Positions 8,718 through 16,042 of a DNA stretch of 64,000 nucleotides are shown in pieces. Positions within the stretch are counted from its first letter, which is position 1. Every line of letters starts with the position of its first letter. The notes below the pieces were generated by a model, which did not search any database, was not told the DNA's origin, and saw only the letters and a list, made by a program, of their open reading frames with translations. Source of the DNA: JADYZU01 sp964540965 (GTDB taxonomy: Bacteria; Pseudomonadota; Alphaproteobacteria; Rhodobacterales; Rhodobacteraceae); contig CAZIOT010000018.1 of NCBI GenBank assembly GCA_964540965.1, positions 13,733-77,732 on the forward strand. Reading direction: 5' to 3'. A program made the translations under genes and the position numbers.

Positions 8718-8774
8718 GGTGGGGTATCCCCCACCCTACCCGACAGGCGGCGTAGGGTGGGCAATCGCCCACCG
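8718..8774. repeat. Palindromic repeat pair between convergent genes, copy 1
   Basis: Two hairpins stand side by side between the convergent ALDH and DUF1523 genes. The first reads GGTGGGG-TAT-CCCCCACC (about 8718-8736). The second is GTAGGGTGGGC-AAT-CGCCCACCG (8752-8774). In addition CCACCCTAC (8731-8739) is the inverse of GTAGGGTGG (8752-8760), so a longer stem can form. The second hairpin recurs exactly at 17573-17595. It probably serves as a two-way transcription end and is a dispersed repeat. Confidence 0.6.
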
Positions 8775-8779
8775 CCCCC

Positions 8780-9487
8780 TCACTTCTTCCGCCGCCAGGT
8801 GTCCAGCCAGCGCCGGAACCGTCCCTGCTGCGTGGTGACATTCGCCTCGATCCCGTCCCAGGTCTCGCCCACGCGGGCGACTGTCGGATCGACGGTGCGC
8901 TGGCGGAACTGTTTCCACACGATCTGGATGAACCCCCAGACCAGCGCCAGGAACAGGAAGAAGAAGATGTTGAACCACGGGATGACGCGGTAATCGGGGG
9001 GCGTCGCCCGCTCGGCCGCGGGGCGGTCGTCGGGGATCGCCCACATCGCCGTCGCATTCGGATAGATGGTCAGGAACCGGTTGCGCCAGCCGTAGTGGCG
9101 GATCACCACCCATTGCGGCTCGGCCGCGGTCGAGGTCAGATCCTGCGCCTCGGCCTGCAGATCGGACGAATCGAACTTGAAATACGGCGGCCAGATCCAG
9201 CCGGTATCCTCGTTGCGATAGACCATGGTCTGGTCGCCGCCGCGGATCAGGCCGAACAGCCATGTCCGCTGCCGCACGGTATTGATCAGCCGCACGTCGC
9301 GCGTGGTGCCCTGCACGTTGCCGCTGTCGGCCTGGGCATAGAACCAGTGGTTCCAGGTGGAAAAGTCCTGCCGCATGATCTCGGTCCCGGTGATGCGGGC
9401 AACGTCATGCTGCGGCAGGACGTAATGCAGGAACAGGCCGGCAATCAGCAGCACAAACACGCGAAGGATCAGGCGGATGCGGCGCAT
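8780..9487 (-). CDS. DUF1523 family membrane protein
   Basis: 235-residue protein of the DUF1523 family, common in Rhodobacteraceae. An N-terminal membrane helix (RLILRVFVLLIAGLFLHYVLP) leads to a periplasmic domain with VARITGTEI, VRLINTVR, YRNEDTGWIWPPYFKFDSSDLQ and PQWVVIRHYGWR. A second membrane helix (WFNIFFFLFLALVWGFIQIV) and a basic cytoplasmic tail follow. Start 9487 is an ATG after AAGGG; an upstream TTG at 9502 is possible. It is the last gene of the AAA+/coiled-coil operon. The biochemical role of DUF1523 is unknown. Confidence 0.85.
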   Translation of the reverse strand: MRRIRLILRVFVLLIAGLFLHYVLPQHDVARITGTEIMRQDFSTWNHWFYAQADSGNVQGTTRDVRLINTVRQRTWLFGLIRGGDQTMVYRNEDTGWIWPPYFKFDSSDLQAEAQDLTSTAAEPQWVVIRHYGWRNRFLTIYPNATAMWAIPDDRPAAERATPPDYRVIPWFNIFFFLFLALVWGFIQIVWKQFRQRTVDPTVARVGETWDGIEANVTTQQGRFRRWLDTWRRKK

Positions 9488-9498
9488 GGGCAGCCCTT

Positions 9499-9774
9499 TC
9501 AATTGGCGTTGGTCAGCCAGACCAGCACAAGGATGAACACCACCGGCACGGCATAGACAAGCAGGATCAGCCGCCGGCGCAGGCTGCCGCGGTATTCGGC
9601 CAGGCCGCGGGCGATGAAGGCATCGCGCGCCCCGGGATCGGCCGACTGCGGAGCCTCGTCCCAGAGGCGCTCGAGCTTTTCCTTGCGGACCGAGCGGGAA
9701 TAGAGCGAGACGACCGTATAGACCACGGTCATGCCGACGAACACGATAAGGATAAGCCAGACCCAGCCGAACAT
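9499..9774 (-). CDS. Small membrane protein, unknown
   Basis: 91-residue protein with two membrane helices: MFGWVWLILIVFVGMTVVYTVVSL at the N-terminus and LILLVYAVPVVFILVLVWL at the C-terminus. They flank a charged cytoplasmic loop (RSVRKEKLERLWDEAPQ). The true start is 9774, eleven bases upstream of DUF1523 at its other end and two bases after the stop of the DUF6638-like gene. This tight spacing, rather than a known domain, supports it as a real gene of the operon. Confidence 0.8.
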   Translation of the reverse strand: MFGWVWLILIVFVGMTVVYTVVSLYSRSVRKEKLERLWDEAPQSADPGARDAFIARGLAEYRGSLRRRLILLVYAVPVVFILVLVWLTNAN

Positions 9775-9776
9775 CG

Positions 9777-11123
9777 CTATCTCCTTACCCGGCCCCAGGG
9801 ACCGACCGCATCGACCATCGCCTCGGTCACGCGCGTCGGCTGCGGTTCGGCCATCGCCGGTTCCGCCCCGAACAGGGCGGCGCGGGTGCCGGCCTTGTCG
9901 ACCATGTATTCGCGGGCCAGAAAATCGGCGACATAGGCACGCTTCTGGTCGGGCCAGGACAGATAGGCGGTATAGAACGCCTCTTTCGCGCAGATGAACA
10001 ACTGTCGCACGTCGAGCGGCGACAGTTCCGACAGCAGGCGGTTGACCAGATCGGCATCGGGATGCGGCTTGGCCCGCAGCGAATAGAAATAGGCCGGATG
10101 ATCCGAGGTGATCTTGGGCCAGGGGCCGCCATCCTCGGCCCAGCGCGCCAGCGCGGCCAGGCCCTGCCATTCGGCCGGCAGCAGCCCCGAATATTTGCGC
10201 CCCAGCGCCCGCAGGTCGCGGCGGGTGGCGCCTTCCAGCCGCTCGCCCATTGTCCCGGCGACCTCGGCGACGATGAAATCCATCTTCTGGTGCAGCACGG
10301 CAGCGGCATCCAGCCCCCGCGCCTCGACGATCGGTTCGGCAAGGTCATTGTCGCGCAACCAGCGCGCAATCATCGAACGGTCGCGGAAATCCATCACCTG
10401 CGCAATCGGCAGGGGCCCAAGCGCCGACTTGTCCGCAGCGGAAATCGCCGCCGGCCGGTCAAGGTTGCGGAAGATGTAAAGGCCGCCGAAATGCCCGGTC
10501 CAGAAATTGTCCTGCGAAAAGGTCATCTGCCGCAGCGCCACAGGATTGCGGGTGAGATCGCCGGTGACCTTGGCCAGTTCGATCATCTCGGCAATCAGCA
10601 CATCGTCCCACCAGGCATCCGGCCCGGTCTTGAACCGGTCGATCAGCGTGGTCAGCTTCTGCGCGGTGGCGACGGTGCCCGAGGTGGTATCGGCCTCGAC
10701 CGTGACGCGGCGGATGTCGAAGAGTTTCGCCGGCGTATCGACCGCATAGACGGAATTGACCAGCTCCCCCGCCACCGCATCGCGGGCGGTCAGGGCGAAA
10801 AGCTGCGGTTCGTTTTCGGTGATGAACTGCCGCAGGATCCCGCGCGAGGTGGAAAACTGCGCATTGAGCAGCGGCGCGGTTTTCTGATCGGTGGTCAGAA
10901 GGATGAACTGCCGGTTCAGCCCGGCATGGTTGATGTAAAGGTCGTCGTCGAACTCGTCGCCGATTTCCGGCGAATAGCCGGAAATGTCGATGTGGAAATC
11001 GGTCAGCGCGGTGGTCTTGCCGGTCAGATGTTTCAGCGCGCGGTTATAGCGGTCGACCCAGACCGGGTTGTCCACCGCGATCAGGTTGCCGAACATGAGG
11101 CCTTTTTCGATCAGGCGTTTCAT
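9777..11123 (-). CDS. DUF6638-like cytoplasmic protein
   Basis: 448-residue soluble protein without signal peptide or membrane helix. It matches from memory the Rhodobacteraceae family catalogued as DUF6638: it begins MKRLIEKGLMFGNL and has YNRALKHLTGKTT, DFHIDISGYSPEIG, FSTSRGILRQFI and DDVLIAEMIELAK. No catalytic motif is recognised. Start 11123 overlaps the upstream stop as ATGA, so it is translated together with the preceding gene. It belongs to the operon with the AAA+ ATPase and is probably a partner of it, which is an inference from gene order only. Confidence 0.7.
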   Translation of the reverse strand: MKRLIEKGLMFGNLIAVDNPVWVDRYNRALKHLTGKTTALTDFHIDISGYSPEIGDEFDDDLYINHAGLNRQFILLTTDQKTAPLLNAQFSTSRGILRQFITENEPQLFALTARDAVAGELVNSVYAVDTPAKLFDIRRVTVEADTTSGTVATAQKLTTLIDRFKTGPDAWWDDVLIAEMIELAKVTGDLTRNPVALRQMTFSQDNFWTGHFGGLYIFRNLDRPAAISAADKSALGPLPIAQVMDFRDRSMIARWLRDNDLAEPIVEARGLDAAAVLHQKMDFIVAEVAGTMGERLEGATRRDLRALGRKYSGLLPAEWQGLAALARWAEDGGPWPKITSDHPAYFYSLRAKPHPDADLVNRLLSELSPLDVRQLFICAKEAFYTAYLSWPDQKRAYVADFLAREYMVDKAGTRAALFGAEPAMAEPQPTRVTEAMVDAVGPWGRVRR

Positions 11124-11626
11124 GCCTTGTTCACCGCAACCAAGTCCGACTTCAACCGTTCCCATTCACGCTTTAGAATCGATTGACATATCAATATGAT
11201 TGGGCGATGCGCTCTACTTTCGTGCAACTGACCCATCATGTCAGCCTCCGCCATCTGCAATACTTGGGTTAACTCATCATAATCTGCATCATCCCTGTTC
11301 ATCCTGAGCCTGATACGCATACCAAGATGGACAAACCTACTAACTATTTCAATCGGTGCATCGCCCTTGAAGCTCATGCTGGAAAGTGCGGCAAATTCGG
11401 CCATGTCGTCTCGCAAGGCATCTATCCACTCCTGACGAAATTCCGCAAGTTGCGTCGTCGACTGGAACGTTCTCCCCTTGGTATTTTCACTTATCTGAGC
11501 AAAGAACGCCTGACGTGCAGTGAAATAGGCAATAAGGAAAGAAACGACTGGTGTAATAATCGAAAAAGAAAGGAGTTGGTGGCTCGATAGCCACGCCTCA
11601 ATGGATTCAAGCCACGTATTCACCAT
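11120..11626 (-). CDS. Membrane-anchored protein of low GC, unknown (probable acquired gene)
   Basis: 168-residue protein with one N-terminal membrane helix (LLSFSIITPVVSFLIAYFTARQ), then ISENTKGRTFQ, an EFRQEWIDALRDDMAEFAAL helix and the motif MRIRLRMNRDDADYDEL. Proteins with the ENTK...FRQEWI...LMNR-D-D pattern occur as accessory genes in many bacteria. Base composition is unlike the neighbours: hand count of 11161-11280 gives 46% GC in a region otherwise mostly above 60%. Start 11626 follows AAGGAG. It overlaps the genes on both sides, so it was fitted neatly into the operon. Function unknown. Confidence 0.75.
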   Translation of the reverse strand: MVNTWLESIEAWLSSHQLLSFSIITPVVSFLIAYFTARQAFFAQISENTKGRTFQSTTQLAEFRQEWIDALRDDMAEFAALSSMSFKGDAPIEIVSRFVHLGMRIRLRMNRDDADYDELTQVLQMAEADMMGQLHESRAHRPIILICQSILKREWERLKSDLVAVNKA

Positions 11627-11955
11627 CTCTCCTTCACCCAGTGCCGCGGCAGGCCGGCGACCGACAGTATCAGCATCGGTCCCCAGAACAGGGCGGAAAT
11701 CAGCGCCAGCCGGCCGAAATGCACGGCGACGGCGGCAAAGCCCAGCGAAAACACGTCGGCAATCGGCACGCCGCCCCAGACGTAAAGCCCGACAAAAAGC
11801 GCCGCCGACAGCACGATCAGGATCAGGGTCGCAACAAAGGCCAGCACGAACAACGGCTTGACCCCCTCGGGCCATATCCGCGACAAAAGCCGCGGCACAA
11901 GCCAGCCGGTAAGGGCCAGCGCCAGTGCAGGAAAGATCAGGCCGTCATCGAACAT
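11620..11955 (-). CDS. Small polytopic membrane protein, unknown
   Basis: 111-residue protein with about three membrane helices (LIFPALALALTGWLVPRLL; LFVLAFVATLILIVLSAALFVGLYV; the third around FGRLALISALFWGPMLILSVAG). It starts on the base that ends the AAA+ gene stop (TGATG overlap) and overlaps the low-GC gene by seven bases. No domain is recognised. Its position directly after the ATPase suggests a membrane partner for it. Confidence 0.8.
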   Translation of the reverse strand: MFDDGLIFPALALALTGWLVPRLLSRIWPEGVKPLFVLAFVATLILIVLSAALFVGLYVWGGVPIADVFSLGFAAVAVHFGRLALISALFWGPMLILSVAGLPRHWVKERW

Positions 11956-13889
11956 CAGCCCTTCCCCGCCAGATAGCGCCGCTTCGCCTCGTCGGTGATG
12001 CCGAAATCGCGCACCAGTTTCGTCACCGCCGCCTCGTCGGAATTGTCGGCATAGCGGAATTCCGAATCGGCGTAGCGGTTGATTTCCTGCACCACCACCT
12101 CGACGGTGATCGGCTTGCGCAACGCTTCGATCATGCCCTTCTTGTCGTCATAGGATTTGCGCAGGAACAGGTCGGGATTTTCCATCCATTCGTCGGGCAG
12201 TTCGAAATCCATCGACCGCACCTTGATGGCATCGGTGATGTTCTTGATCGCCCGGCCGGTGAACCGCGCGTCGGCCTCTTGAATCGCCTTCAGATAGGTG
12301 CCGAGTTTCGCGATCGTGTCGGGTTGCCCCTGTTGCGCCATCACCCGGTCCCAGACGGAGATCAGCGCCTCCTCTTTCGGGCGGGCGTGGCTGGCGAAAC
12401 TGTCGGCCACGGCGCGCTGGATTTGCTGTGCGGCGAAAAGATCGTGATCGCCCAGCGGAATCTGGTGCGCCTTGCCCAGAAGCAGCGCCAGGATGTCGAT
12501 ATAGTCGGCGCGGCTTTGCGGCCCGTCGACCAGAAACCGCGCCCCGGCCCGTTGCCGCAGGGCGTCGTCGACATTCTCGGGGTAGTTCGAGAACATGCCG
12601 AAGGTGCAATTGCCGCGCACGACGGTATTGGCCCCGGCGAAGGCATCCATCAGCACCGCGGTGATTTCCAGTTGCCCGGCGCTGGACTGGCGGTCACCGC
12701 GCTTGCCGGCCAGCATGTCGATATCGTCGATGGTGCCGAAACCGATCACCGCCGGGTCGATGATGTTGTTGATGAAGGCCCGCGCATTCTGCGCCGACTT
12801 GCCCTGATAGCTGTCGATATTGTCCGTGGACAGGTTCTGATACCGGAACGTATAGCCCGCGACCCTGCAATAGTCGTTGATCAGCCCGGCCATCATCTGG
12901 ATCAGCGTCGTCTTGCCGGTGCCCGGCGCGCCATCGCCCATGAAGGTGAAGATGAAGCCGCCAAGTTCGGCAAAGGGATTCAGCCGACGCTCGAAATCAT
13001 AGGCCATCAGCATTTTCGCCAGCCGCATCGCCTGATACTTGGCGATATGGTTGCCGACCACCTCGGTCGGCTTCTTGAAGGTCATGGTCAGCGTGGTGCC
13101 GCGCGTCTTGCGCGCTGGAGCAAAGCCGCGGATCGACAGGTCGTCGGCCGCGACCTTCCAGCTCGCGCCGGTAAAGGGCGCCAGCCGCGGCGCGGCTTCG
13201 GCGCGGGCGGCGACACGGGCCATCAGGGCTTCGGCAAAGTCCAGCACGGTGGCGACCAGCCGCGGCTCGGTCGTGGCAAAGGCGGCGATGTCCTGATCAA
13301 GTTCCCAGAGCGCGCCATGCAGGGCAAGCTGGCTGTTGTCGGTCAACACCTCGTCCACGGCGCCGATTTCCACCGTCTCCTCGCCCGCTTGCGGCGCCAG
13401 CAGAAAGGCGGTGGCGTTGCCGAAGACATGCAGCACGACCAGTGCCTCGGCGGTCAGGAGTTCGGAAAACTCGGCCTTGCGGTCGCCGGGCAGCCGCCCT
13501 TCCAGATTGGCGCGCTTTAGGTCGGCAAGCCCGGTGCGCGCGGCGAATTGTTCGCCAAGGGCCAGCGCGACGGCCAGCGCCCGGCGCAGCGCAGTTTGCA
13601 CCGCCGCCACCGCGGGGCTGAGGATGCCGTCACCGCCGGGCACGGCCTCGATCCGGCCCAGCACCTGCACCGGTTCGGGCCGCGCCAGCCGCTGCGTCAC
13701 CAGCCCCGGCGTGGTCGAACGGAACGGGCTGCGCGTGACGCTGACGCCGGGCGAGCGTTCGGTGGCAACCTCGGCCGGCTTGCCGATGCGCGGCGCGTGG
13801 TCAAAGCCGGTCAGCATCGCCAAGGCGGCAGGATAATGCTTGCGCACATCCTCTTCGCGCAATTCCATCTGATCGCCGGTCTCGCTCAT
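11955..13889 (-). CDS. AAA+ ATPase
   Basis: 644-residue cytoplasmic AAA+ ATPase. The N-terminal half (1-300) is a specific helical region with no known domain. The AAA+ module has Walker A GDGAPGTGKTTL (Lys326), Walker B FGTIDDIDML (Asp388/Asp389), a sensor-1 Asn in MFSNYPENV (Asn435) and an arginine-finger candidate in DALRQRAGARF. GRAIKNITDAI near residue 550 fits the lid helices. The AAA+ module therefore looks catalytically complete. It lies in an operon with small membrane proteins and a long coiled-coil protein, as expected for a machine acting at the membrane. The substrate is unknown. Confidence 0.88.
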   Translation of the reverse strand: MSETGDQMELREEDVRKHYPAALAMLTGFDHAPRIGKPAEVATERSPGVSVTRSPFRSTTPGLVTQRLARPEPVQVLGRIEAVPGGDGILSPAVAAVQTALRRALAVALALGEQFAARTGLADLKRANLEGRLPGDRKAEFSELLTAEALVVLHVFGNATAFLLAPQAGEETVEIGAVDEVLTDNSQLALHGALWELDQDIAAFATTEPRLVATVLDFAEALMARVAARAEAAPRLAPFTGASWKVAADDLSIRGFAPARKTRGTTLTMTFKKPTEVVGNHIAKYQAMRLAKMLMAYDFERRLNPFAELGGFIFTFMGDGAPGTGKTTLIQMMAGLINDYCRVAGYTFRYQNLSTDNIDSYQGKSAQNARAFINNIIDPAVIGFGTIDDIDMLAGKRGDRQSSAGQLEITAVLMDAFAGANTVVRGNCTFGMFSNYPENVDDALRQRAGARFLVDGPQSRADYIDILALLLGKAHQIPLGDHDLFAAQQIQRAVADSFASHARPKEEALISVWDRVMAQQGQPDTIAKLGTYLKAIQEADARFTGRAIKNITDAIKVRSMDFELPDEWMENPDLFLRKSYDDKKGMIEALRKPITVEVVVQEINRYADSEFRYADNSDEAAVTKLVRDFGITDEAKRRYLAGKG

Positions 13890-13901
13890 CTCGTGCCTTT
13901 C

Positions 13902-14291
13902 CTACCAGATCGTCCGCACGCCCGGCGCGGTTGAAAACGCGCGGTCGGCCGTCACCAGCACCAGCCCCTGCAGCCGCGCCGTCGCCGCGATCACCCGGTC
14001 AAAGGGGTCGCGGTGCGGCCAGGGATCCTGCCCGGCGTCCAGCGCGATTTCGGCGGTGAGGGGGGCGACGACCGTGCCCTGCGCCGACAGGATGTCCCAC
14101 ATCCGCTCCACAACCGGTATCATCTCGTCCCATTTGCCAAGCCGCACCTTCTGGCCGATCTCATACAGGCTGACCGGGCTGAGCAGGATTTCCGCCGCGT
14201 CCTCGATCGCCCGTGCGGCATCCCGGGACAGCATCTGGTCGTCGATCGCGGCCCAGGCCCAGACATGGGTGTCAAGCAGCAGACGGGTCAT
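13902..14291 (-). CDS. PIN-domain toxin, VapC family
   Basis: 129-residue PIN-domain protein, the RNase toxin half of a toxin-antitoxin pair. The acidic residues of the metal site are present: Asp7 in LLLDTHVWAW, Glu in SPVSLYEIGQK, Asp in HRDPFDRVIAATA and Asp in LVTADRAF. It overlaps the antitoxin gene by 20 bp, as is usual. The pair sits between the 380-residue unknown gene and the AAA+ gene, in the same direction, so it interrupts an otherwise compact operon. Confidence 0.88.
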   Translation of the reverse strand: MTRLLLDTHVWAWAAIDDQMLSRDAARAIEDAAEILLSPVSLYEIGQKVRLGKWDEMIPVVERMWDILSAQGTVVAPLTAEIALDAGQDPWPHRDPFDRVIAATARLQGLVLVTADRAFSTAPGVRTIW

Positions 14292-14520
14292 CGCCGCCGC
14301 CTTCCCATAGTTGCAAATCCTCTTCGCTCATCGGTTCGAAAAAGTCGGGAACGGTCGTGACGATGCCTTTCAGCACGCCGAACTTGAACCGCTTCCTCTC
14401 GACCGGGACCAGCCGCACCGCGGGCACCGAATCGCGGGCGATGATGATTTCCTCGCCGGCGAGGGCGGCGTCGATCAGCTTGGACAGGTTGGTTTTCGCG
14501 GCGTGGACATTGTATTGCAT
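14272..14520 (-). CDS. Phd/YefM-family antitoxin
   Basis: 82-residue antitoxin. The N-terminal Phd/YefM fold reads MQYNVHAAKTNLSKLIDAAL then GEEIIIARDSVPAVRLVPV, which would bind DNA as a dimer. The C-terminal tail (FFEPMSEEDLQLWEG) would wrap and block the VapC toxin. AAGGAGG precedes the ATG. A promoter with symmetric TAGCTA elements stands just upstream (14539-14572), consistent with autoregulation. Confidence 0.88.
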   Translation of the reverse strand: MQYNVHAAKTNLSKLIDAALAGEEIIIARDSVPAVRLVPVERKRFKFGVLKGIVTTVPDFFEPMSEEDLQLWEGGGDDPSAA

Positions 14521-14538
14521 GACAGCCTCCTTGACCCC

Positions 14539-14572
14539 TAGCTAATCTAGCTAACCATACCCCCCGATTCAA
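14539..14572 (-). promoter_or_regulatory. Promoter and operator of the toxin-antitoxin cassette
   Basis: On the minus strand a -35 TTGAAT (14572-14567), a 17-bp spacer and a -10 TAGATT (14549-14544) form a sigma-70-like promoter. TAGCTA occurs twice (14539-14544 and 14548-14553), giving the palindrome TAGCTAATCTAGCTA across the -10. A bound Phd-type antitoxin would block the promoter. The cassette thus has its own switch inside the larger operon and may also drive the AAA+ gene downstream. Confidence 0.6.
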
Positions 14573-14574
14573 CC

Positions 14575-15735
14575 CTACCGATAACTCAGCATCCGGCCGC
14601 CGGCGCCGATGACGAATTTGCGCACGCCGGAAAACCCCGGCGGGTTCAGTTCCGCCAGCGACTGATAGGGCCGTTCCGGCAGCATGACGAAACGTTCCAG
14701 CCGGGTGGCGCCGATGTCGCCCGGGCCCCCCGACGCAAAGGGGTCGAGCGCGAAGATCTGCCGGTCCTCGGTGCCGAACCAGCCGGAGCGCACCTGTTCC
14801 ACCCGTTCCGAGACCAGTTCCTCCTCGGTCCAGACCAGCGCCCAATCCTCGCCCTCGGGCGGGTTGGCGCGGGTCAGCACGTCGTGGATCGGGCCGGATT
14901 GCACGGTGAAGGCGCTGGAATACATCGGACCGATGTGGAACCGGCGCAGGCGCTTGGGATGCACATCCTCGAAATCGCTGTCGAATCCGGTGGCGATGGT
15001 CACCAGCTTCAGCGCGCCGACAGATTGCGCCATCAGATGGGCCTGCACCTCGGGCCAGCGGCGGGAATCCTTGGGCAGGCCGGTGCGGCCGGTATCCTCG
15101 ACCTCCATCAGATAGATGACCGGCAGGTTGACCGAAGTGTCATAGACCGCCCAGCGCAGCAGGTAGCGCCGCCTTTCGGCGCCCGGCCCGCTTGAGCCTA
15201 GCCAGACGGCCTCGGGGTCGTTGCGGGCCCAGAACAGGCTGCCTTTCAGCAGTTCCTCGTAATAAAGCCGCTGGCTCAGCGCGAATTGCAGCCGGGTCGG
15301 CACGGCAAGATCCGACAGGATCGAGCGCACCATCTCGTCCTTCAGCGCCTCGACCCCGGCAAGCGCGGCCAGCCTCTTGTCGGCCTGCTGCGCGTCGTTG
15401 GCCATTTCCAGCAGTTCGGAAAATACCGGAAATCCGCTTTCGTGGCGGTCGAAAGTCAGGCTGTCGGCATGGGTCCAGCGTCCGGCGAAATGGTATTTGT
15501 AGCCAAGGGCGCGAAAGGTCAGGCCCAGCCCGACCAGATAGCGCCCCACCGCCTCGATCTCGGGCCGGGTCAGGCGGCCCTCTGCCTCCATCTGCGCGGC
15601 AAGGCGGCCAAGGTGGACGGTGATCGCGGCGAATTTCGCCAGATAACGCCGCGTGGCGCGGGTGTCGTCCAGCCGGTGATGGTCGCGGGTCAGGTCATCC
15701 GATGCGGTCAAGGTCATTCCCCGAAAGATCGACAT
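14575..15735 (-). CDS. Conserved cytoplasmic protein of unknown function
   Basis: About 386 residues (380 if the ATG at 15717 is used), with no signal peptide, membrane helix or known motif. It contains ATRRYLAKFAAITVHLGRLAAQME, FRALGYKYHFAGRWTHAD, RRYLLRWAVYDTSVNLPVIYLMEVED and RLERFVMLPERPYQSLAELNPPG. The start is uncertain: 15735 has a GGTGG at useful distance, and 15717 has GGGGA too close. Either way it overlaps the preceding small membrane gene. It is the third gene of the AAA+/coiled-coil operon and its last gene before the toxin-antitoxin cassette. Confidence 0.75.
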   Translation of the reverse strand: MSIFRGMTLTASDDLTRDHHRLDDTRATRRYLAKFAAITVHLGRLAAQMEAEGRLTRPEIEAVGRYLVGLGLTFRALGYKYHFAGRWTHADSLTFDRHESGFPVFSELLEMANDAQQADKRLAALAGVEALKDEMVRSILSDLAVPTRLQFALSQRLYYEELLKGSLFWARNDPEAVWLGSSGPGAERRRYLLRWAVYDTSVNLPVIYLMEVEDTGRTGLPKDSRRWPEVQAHLMAQSVGALKLVTIATGFDSDFEDVHPKRLRRFHIGPMYSSAFTVQSGPIHDVLTRANPPEGEDWALVWTEEELVSERVEQVRSGWFGTEDRQIFALDPFASGGPGDIGATRLERFVMLPERPYQSLAELNPPGFSGVRKFVIGAGGRMLSYR

Positions 15736-16042
15736 GCAGCCACCAACGCCACAGCCCCGACAGGCGACCCGACAGAAGATAGTCGCCGTAGCGCCGCCCC
15801 GCAAAGGTCAGGGCAGAGCGCGCAAAGGCCGATCGCCACAGCCACCGCTGCGCCGCGCGGCCTGCCACGCCCAGAACCAGCACCACCGCCCCGGCCATCG
15901 TCGCCGCGCTTGCGGCAAGGGCCAGCGGCCCCTGCGGCACCCCGCCCGACAGAAGCCGGCCCAGACCCAGCACCGCCAGTCCCAGCGCCATCAGCGCCAG
16001 CCCAAGGATCACCGTCCGGCGGATCTGGGCGGCAAAGGTCAT
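15695..16042 (-). CDS. Small membrane protein, unknown
   Basis: 115-residue protein with two membrane helices (TVILGLALMALGLAVLGLGRLL and LALAASAATMAGAVVLVLGVAG) and a basic, Trp-rich C-terminal part (RYGDYLLSGRLSGLWRWWLHVDL). Its ATG overlaps the TGA of the coiled-coil gene (ATGA), and its 3' end overlaps the next gene. It is probably the membrane anchor of the first half of the operon. No family recognised. Confidence 0.78.
   Translation of the reverse strand: MTFAAQIRRTVILGLALMALGLAVLGLGRLLSGGVPQGPLALAASAATMAGAVVLVLGVAGRAAQRWLWRSAFARSALTFAGRRYGDYLLSGRLSGLWRWWLHVDLSGNDLDRIG

Noticed and set aside
11120..11626. Low-GC segment as prophage or transposon
   Set aside because: No integrase, transposase, terminal repeats or target duplication was seen; only a single gene is affected.
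11925..13520. 531-codon plus-strand frame
   Set aside because: Lies wholly opposite the AAA+ ATPase, whose Walker motifs are intact; composition is typical of GC-rich antisense frames.
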